Assembly (NCBI GenBank): GCA_025454185.1
Contig: JALOOY010000020.1
Coordinates: forward strand, 1 to 9,763
Direction: 5' to 3'
Origin: Thermodesulfobacteriota bacterium
GTDB lineage: Bacteria; Desulfobacterota; RBG-13-43-22
DNA length: 9,763 nt
Shown here: positions 7,023-9,763 of the stretch, in pieces
Layout: each line of letters starts with the position of its first letter
Numbering within the stretch: the first letter of the stretch is position 1
Translations under genes and position numbers: made by a program
The notes under the pieces: generated by a model
Told to the model about the DNA's origin: nothing
The model's input: only the letters and a program-made list of their open reading frames with translations
The model's database searches: none

Positions 7023-7979
7023 TTGCAGGGATACCTGGGAATCGACGTTGGTTCCATCAGCACCAATCTGGTCCTGATTGACGCCTCGGGCACCCTGGTG
7101 GCTAAAAAATACCTGCGCACCCGGGGCCAGCCGATCCGGGCCGTTCAGCAAGGGCTGAAGGCCTTGCAAGAGGACCTGCCGGACCAACTCACCATAGCCG
7201 GCGTCGGCACCACCGGCAGCGGCCGGTTCATCACCGGCCTGCTGGCCGGGGCCGATGTTGTAAAAAATGAGATCACGGCCCATGCCCTGGCCGCCATCCA
7301 CAGCCATCCTCAGGTCCAGACTATCCTGGAAATCGGCGGTCAGGACTCCAAGGGAATCATCATCCGGAACCGGACCGTGGTGGATTTCGATATGAACACG
7401 GTCTGTGCGGCCGGAACCGGCTCTTTCCTCGACCAGCAGGCCTTCCGGCTGGGAATTTCCATCGAAGCCTTCGGCCCCCTGGCCCTCCAATCCAGGCGGC
7501 CCACCAGGATCGCCGGCCGTTGCACGGTCTTCGCGGAATCGGACATGATCCACAAACAACAGATGGGCTACGCCACGGAGGATATCGTCGCCGGCCTCTG
7601 CCGGGCTCTGGTCCGCAATTACCTGAATAATTTATTCAAAGGCAAGGAAATCCGGGAGCCGGTCCTGTTCCAGGGCGGGGTAGCCGCCAACCAGGGCATG
7701 GTCAGGGCCTTTGAGGAGGCCCTGGGCCTGCCGGTCATCGTCCCGGAACACTTCGAGGTCATGGGGGCCATCGGCATGGCCCTGCTGGCCCGAGATACGG
7801 GCCGGGAAAGGGCCGCTACCCGTTTTCGGGGTTTTGAACTCGATCAGGTGGCCTACCAGTTCGATACCCTGGAATGTAACGGGTGCACCAATCGCTGCGA
7901 AGTCTTTTCCTTTGAAACCGACGGCGACGAACGGATCTATTGGGGGGATCGCTGCGGGCGGTGGGAGAATATGGGTTGA
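7023..7979 (+). CDS. BadF/BadG/BcrA/BcrD (HgdC-type) acyl-CoA dehydratase activase
   Basis: ATP-driven [4Fe-4S] electron-injecting activator (archerase) of the ASKHA fold, normally serving 2-hydroxyacyl-CoA dehydratases or benzoyl-CoA reductases. The 318-aa product has phosphate-1 GIDVGSISTN (6-15), GVGTTGSGR (60-68), the phosphate-2 loop EIGGQDSKG (103-111), VCAAGTGSFLDQQ with C128, GRCTVFAESDMIH with C167, and the adenosine-motif region LFQGGVAANQGM (215-226). C128 and C167 match the two cysteines per monomer that hold the dimer-bridging cluster in HgdC. An extra C-terminal module has C285-x2-C288-x3-C292 and C311 (GDRCGRW), a Cys pattern I associate with the region joining activase to DUF2229 in long fused activases. 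Start: the frame shares dut's stop at 7017-7019, so TTG at 7023 is the only plausible start; its ribosome site is poor. No dehydratase subunit gene lies within the window, so the partner is unknown. Confidence 0.93.
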   Translation: MQGYLGIDVGSISTNLVLIDASGTLVAKKYLRTRGQPIRAVQQGLKALQEDLPDQLTIAGVGTTGSGRFITGLLAGADVVKNEITAHALAAIHSHPQVQTILEIGGQDSKGIIIRNRTVVDFDMNTVCAAGTGSFLDQQAFRLGISIEAFGPLALQSRRPTRIAGRCTVFAESDMIHKQQMGYATEDIVAGLCRALVRNYLNNLFKGKEIREPVLFQGGVAANQGMVRAFEEALGLPVIVPEHFEVMGAIGMALLARDTGRERAATRFRGFELDQVAYQFDTLECNGCTNRCEVFSFETDGDERIYWGDRCGRWENMG

Positions 7980-8004
7980 GGAGTAAGGGGAGGGTAATAC
8001 GAAA

Positions 8005-8124
8005 ATGCCGTTAGGCGTTTCGGCGAAGGAGTTAAATACAAAATCTTCCGGCATCCGCCGGCAATCGAAGTTGCAGCACAGCCGCCCGCGGTTGGGTAGC
8101 CCGGCGGACCTGGAAGATCAATAA
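8005..8124 (+). CDS. Possible 39-aa peptide / upstream ORF
   Basis: ATG at 8005 is preceded by a good Shine-Dalgarno, AGGGGAGGG (7986-7994), 10 nt upstream. The frame runs 39 codons to TAA at 8122-8124 and ends 3 nt before the ATG of the DHp-like gene, in the same reading frame (TAA-GCT-ATG). The peptide begins MPLGVSAKELNTKSSG, then is rich in R, Q and S, ending PADLEDQ; no family, signal peptide or membrane segment is recognised. Codon third positions are less GC-biased than in neighbouring genes in the first half. It may be a leader ORF whose translation feeds the next gene, a former N-terminal extension cut off by a stop codon, or chance. A short CCGGC/GCCGG hairpin (8048-8061) lies inside it. 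Confidence 0.25.
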   Translation: MPLGVSAKELNTKSSGIRRQSKLQHSRPRLGSPADLEDQ

Positions 8125-8127
8125 GCT

Positions 8128-8400
8128 ATGGAAAAAAAGAAATCGGCTCCCACCCGGAAGGCGGCCGGGCGACCCGGCGAACTGGTCCGCCGCCAGCAGG
8201 CCTTCCTGTCCGAACAGACGCATGCCCTGCGGGCTCATCTGCACGGGCTTATGGGCTATACGGGCCTGGTGCTGCGAAAATCCAGGGGCTGCCTTCCGGC
8301 CCAACAGGAAGAAAATTTAAATAAAGTGTTGCGGTGTGCCGAAGAGTTGAAAAGCGCCATCGACCGGCTGGAGGAATTTCCTTTTCAGAAGCGGGACTAA
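8128..8400 (+). CDS. Stand-alone histidine-kinase DHp (HisKA)-like protein
   Basis: A 90-aa, apparently soluble protein. After a basic N-terminus (MEKKKSAPTRK, RRQQ), residues about 18-82 read like a HisKA dimerisation/phosphoacceptor helical hairpin. SEQTHALRAHLHGLMGYTGL aligns by eye with the H-box pattern SHELRTPLNxIxGYxxL, placing a candidate phosphoacceptor at H32. PAQQEENLNKVLRCAEEL resembles the second helix of many hybrid-kinase DHp domains. No HATPase, sensor or receiver domain is present, and the residues after His that are usually acidic and Thr/Asn are Ala (A33, A36), so it could not autophosphorylate unaided. ATG at 8128 has a weak GGAAG (8112-8116). The next gene encodes a receiver-domain sigma-54 activator, suggesting a phosphotransfer, scaffold or phosphatase partner. 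The HisKA resemblance is by pattern only; a generic two-helix coiled coil remains possible. Confidence 0.6.
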   Translation: MEKKKSAPTRKAAGRPGELVRRQQAFLSEQTHALRAHLHGLMGYTGLVLRKSRGCLPAQQEENLNKVLRCAEELKSAIDRLEEFPFQKRD

Positions 8401-8461
8401 CCCGCCGATCCCTGTTGATTTCACCGCAAAGGCGCTAAGGGCGCAAAGGTTTTTATTTCAT

Positions 8462-8490
8462 CTAAAAAATCGGATGAATCCGATTTTTAG
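8462..8490. terminator. Terminator-like hairpin inside the palindromic element
   Basis: The arms 8462-8475 and 8478-8490 are complementary over 13 pairs with one bulged A. The core is ATCGGA-TGAA-TCCGAT, flanked by an A-run (8464-8469) and a T-run (8484-8488), so it has terminator-like layout on both strands. The core is only moderately GC-rich and the T-run is short (5) before AGG, so termination would be weak. It lies 62 nt after the DHp-like gene, where transcription from upstream could end before the regulator gene. Confidence 0.4.
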
Positions 8491-8496
8491 GAAATT

Positions 8497-8513
8497 GCGT
8501 CCCAACGGGACGC
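8497..8513. repeat. Short perfect hairpin, second head of the palindromic element
   Basis: GCGTCCC (8497-8503) and GGGACGC (8507-8513) pair perfectly over 7 bp around AAC. Flanking ATT (8494-8496) and AAT (8515-8517) can extend the stem with one unpaired base. It is GC-rich within an AT-rich context and has no T-run after it, so it is not itself a terminator. Its compact form is REP-like, and it may be a separately mobile or conserved subunit of the surrounding element. Confidence 0.6.
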
Positions 8514-8586
8514 CAATGAAATTCCTTCGCGTGCTTTGCGTCTTGGCGGTGATAAAGTTTTTCCCATCATTTTAGCAATTAGTATG

Positions 8587-8608
8587 TTCCTCTTGGAAAA
8601 GGAGGAGG
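8587..8608 (+). promoter_or_regulatory. Ribosome-binding site of the sigma-54 activator with possible sequestering hairpin
   Basis: A strong Shine-Dalgarno, AAGGAGG (8599-8605), lies 5 nt before the ATG at 8611. TCCTC (8588-8592) is complementary to GAGGA (8602-8606), so a small 5-bp hairpin with a 9-nt loop could mask the site. The stem is short; the strong ribosome site itself is certain, the masking is conjecture. Confidence 0.45.
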
Positions 8609-8610
8609 CC

Positions 8611-9763
8611 ATGCCCGGTAAAGAGGTCCCGCACCTGTTATTGGTGGAAGACAATGCCCTGGAGGCCGACTTTTTAAAACAGGAACTGACCGAGCAGGGA
8701 TATGCCATCACCTGGGTAGAAGACGGGGAGACGGCTCTGGCCGCCCTCCAGGAAAACCCCCCGGACCTGGTGCTGCTCGACATCCGGCTGCCGGGCATGG
8801 ACGGCATCGAAGTGGTCCGCCGGATCAAGGCCGGGCACCAGTCCCGCTATATTCCGGTGATCATGGTTACGGCCCTGACGGAGGTGGAGGAGCGGGTTCG
8901 CGGCCTGGACGCCGGGGCGGACGATTACCTGACCAAGCCTTTTCAGCCCTTCGAGCTGCTGGCCCGCATCCGCTCCATGCTCCGCCTGCGCCGGACCTAC
9001 GAAGAGCTGGCCGCAACCGAGGCCAAGCTGAAAAAGACCCGGGAGGAGAACCGCTGGCTGCGCCAGGAAATCCAGGGCAAATATACCTTTGAACAGATCA
9101 TCGGCCAAAGCCCGGCCATGGGGGAGACATTTTACCTGATGGAAAAGGCCATCGAAAGCCCGGTCACCGTCCTGATCCTGGGGGAAACCGGCACGGGCAA
9201 AGAGCTGGTGGCCCGCTCCATTCATTTTAACAGCGCCCGGAAAAACAAACCCTTTGTGGTCCAGAACTGCGGGGCTTTGCCGGAGAGCCTCCTGGAGAGT
9301 GAGCTTTTCGGCCACAAGAAGGGATCCTTTACCGGGGCGGTGGCCGACAAAAAAGGCCTTTTCGAGGTGGCCCACGGGGGGACTATTTTTCTGGACGAAG
9401 TGGGGGACACACCGCCGGCGCTGCAGGTCCGCCTGCTGCGGGTGCTGCAGGAAGGGGAAATCCGCCGGCTCGGGGAGGTGCACCCCCTGCGGGTCGATGT
9501 GCGGGTCATTGCGGCCACCAACCGGGATTTGCAGGAAGAAATCAAAGCGGGGAAATTCCGCCAGGACCTGTATTATCGCATCCAGACCTTCCCCATTCCG
9601 GTACCGCCTCTCCGGGAACGGTCGGGCGACATCCCCCTGCTGGTGGATCACTTTGTAAAAAAGTACAACCCCCGGCTGGAGAAACAGTGCCATTGCCACG
9701 CCGACTGCCTGACCCTCCTGGAGCGTTACCCTTTTCCGGGGAATGTCCGCGAACTCGAAAATG
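8611..9763 (+). CDS. NtrC-class sigma-54-dependent response regulator, C-terminus beyond window
   Basis: A two-component regulator: phosphorylation of the receiver controls an AAA+ ATPase that remodels sigma-54 RNA polymerase at enhancer-dependent promoters. 384 residues are visible and the frame is open to the window end. Receiver (about 7-125): acidic pocket E13/D14, phosphoacceptor D57 in LLDIRLPGMDG, T87 in MVTALT, K109 in TKPF. A Lys/Glu-rich coiled-coil linker (about 128-155) follows. Then the AAA+ domain from IIGQSPAM (163-170): Walker A GETGTGK (191-197), sigma-54-contacting loop GSFTGA (238-243; the family norm is GAFTGA), Walker B GGTIFLDE (256-263; D262, E263), sensor I AATNRDL, arginine-finger region FRQDLYYRI, PPLRERSGDI and FPGNVRELEN (375-384). 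The C-terminal DNA-binding helix-turn-helix lies outside. Odd: C360, C362 and C366 with H361 and H363 cluster just before the last motif. The start has an AAGGAGG site. The upstream DHp-like protein may be its partner. Confidence 0.96.
   Translation, partial: MPGKEVPHLLLVEDNALEADFLKQELTEQGYAITWVEDGETALAALQENPPDLVLLDIRLPGMDGIEVVRRIKAGHQSRYIPVIMVTALTEVEERVRGLDAGADDYLTKPFQPFELLARIRSMLRLRRTYEELAATEAKLKKTREENRWLRQEIQGKYTFEQIIGQSPAMGETFYLMEKAIESPVTVLILGETGTGKELVARSIHFNSARKNKPFVVQNCGALPESLLESELFGHKKGSFTGAVADKKGLFEVAHGGTIFLDEVGDTPPALQVRLLRVLQEGEIRRLGEVHPLRVDVRVIAATNRDLQEEIKAGKFRQDLYYRIQTFPIPVPPLRERSGDIPLLVDHFVKKYNPRLEKQCHCHADCLTLLERYPFPGNVRELEN

Larger units (their letters stand above)
8421..8552. 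repeat. Nested palindromic intergenic element (MITE/REP-like)
   Basis: The left arm (8421-8449) and the reverse complement of the right arm (8524-8552) agree at 23 of 29 positions. A further 7-bp match (ATTTCAT 8455-8461 against ATGAAAT 8516-8522) continues inward. Within the arms sit two more hairpins (8462-8490 and 8497-8513), so the whole can fold as a long stem capped by a forked head. The left arm is itself built of three short units: GCAAAGGC (8426-8433), GCTAAGGGC (8434-8442) and GCAAAGG (8443-8449). The centre is much more AT-rich than the flanking genes. There is no ORF or transposase and no evident target-site duplication. This resembles interspersed palindromic elements found between genes in environmental bacteria, but copy number elsewhere in the genome cannot be seen here. 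Confidence 0.75.

Noticed and set aside
7860..7990. Possible frameshift truncating a longer activase-DUF2229 fusion
   Set aside because: No other frame continues with a long ORF after 7979; stops are frequent in all three frames, so there is no sign of the missing domain being present but out of frame.
7980..8127. Riboswitch or structured leader ahead of the DHp-like gene
   Set aside because: Several short GC hairpins can be drawn, but no recognised riboswitch consensus was found; the small ORF explains the strong ribosome site better.
8543..8590. Sigma-70 or sigma-54 promoter upstream of the response regulator
   Set aside because: TTGGCG (8543-8548) and TAGTAT (8580-8585) are too far apart for a -35/-10 pair, and no GG/GC pair with sigma-54 spacing was found; a promoter is likely here but cannot be located by eye.
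1..9763. CRISPR array, tRNA/rRNA gene, transposase, prophage or toxin-antitoxin locus
   Set aside because: No regularly spaced repeats, cloverleaf-like sequences, or integrase/transposase motifs were seen; the only repeat structure is the palindromic element at 8421-8552.

Overview
The window is GC-rich, densely packed, and coded entirely on the + strand. It looks like the chromosome of an anaerobic Desulfobacterota-type bacterium (formerly Deltaproteobacteria). This is inferred from three things: the translation/RNA gene order, a BadF/HgdC-type acyl-CoA dehydratase activase, and a sigma-54 (NtrC-class) response regulator. The genus cannot be fixed from this sequence alone.

Region 1 (1-5300) is the classic bacterial translation and RNA-maturation cluster: the 3' two-thirds of infB (IF2), a DUF503/YlxP-like gene, rbfA, truB, rpsO and pnp. 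Together they cover initiation, 30S maturation, tRNA psi55 formation, ribosomal protein S15 and RNA turnover. The DHH-phosphoesterase (nrnA-like) gene often found between rbfA and truB is absent. Spacings are short (2, 9, 28 and 36 nt), except for 61 nt after infB, so one transcript is likely. There is an AT-rich palindrome before rpsO and a compact hairpin between rpsO and pnp.

Region 2 (5301-7979) appears to continue that transcript: an M16 zinc peptidase 7 nt after pnp, dut overlapping it by 4 nt, and a TTG-initiated [4Fe-4S] acyl-CoA dehydratase activase 3 nt after dut. The activase carries an extra C-terminal Cys module, and no dehydratase subunit gene is in view.

Region 3 (7980-9763) changes character. 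A possible 39-codon ORF with a good Shine-Dalgarno lies just upstream of, and in frame with, a 90-aa protein that resembles an isolated histidine-kinase DHp (HisKA) domain with no ATPase domain. A 210-bp, comparatively AT-rich intergenic stretch follows. It holds a nested palindromic element: imperfect 29-nt outer arms (23/29 matching) around two inner hairpins. After it comes a REC-AAA+ sigma-54 activator, truncated by the window end before its DNA-binding domain. The DHp-only protein and the regulator are a plausible but unproven phosphorelay pair. This region is the least ordinary part of the window.
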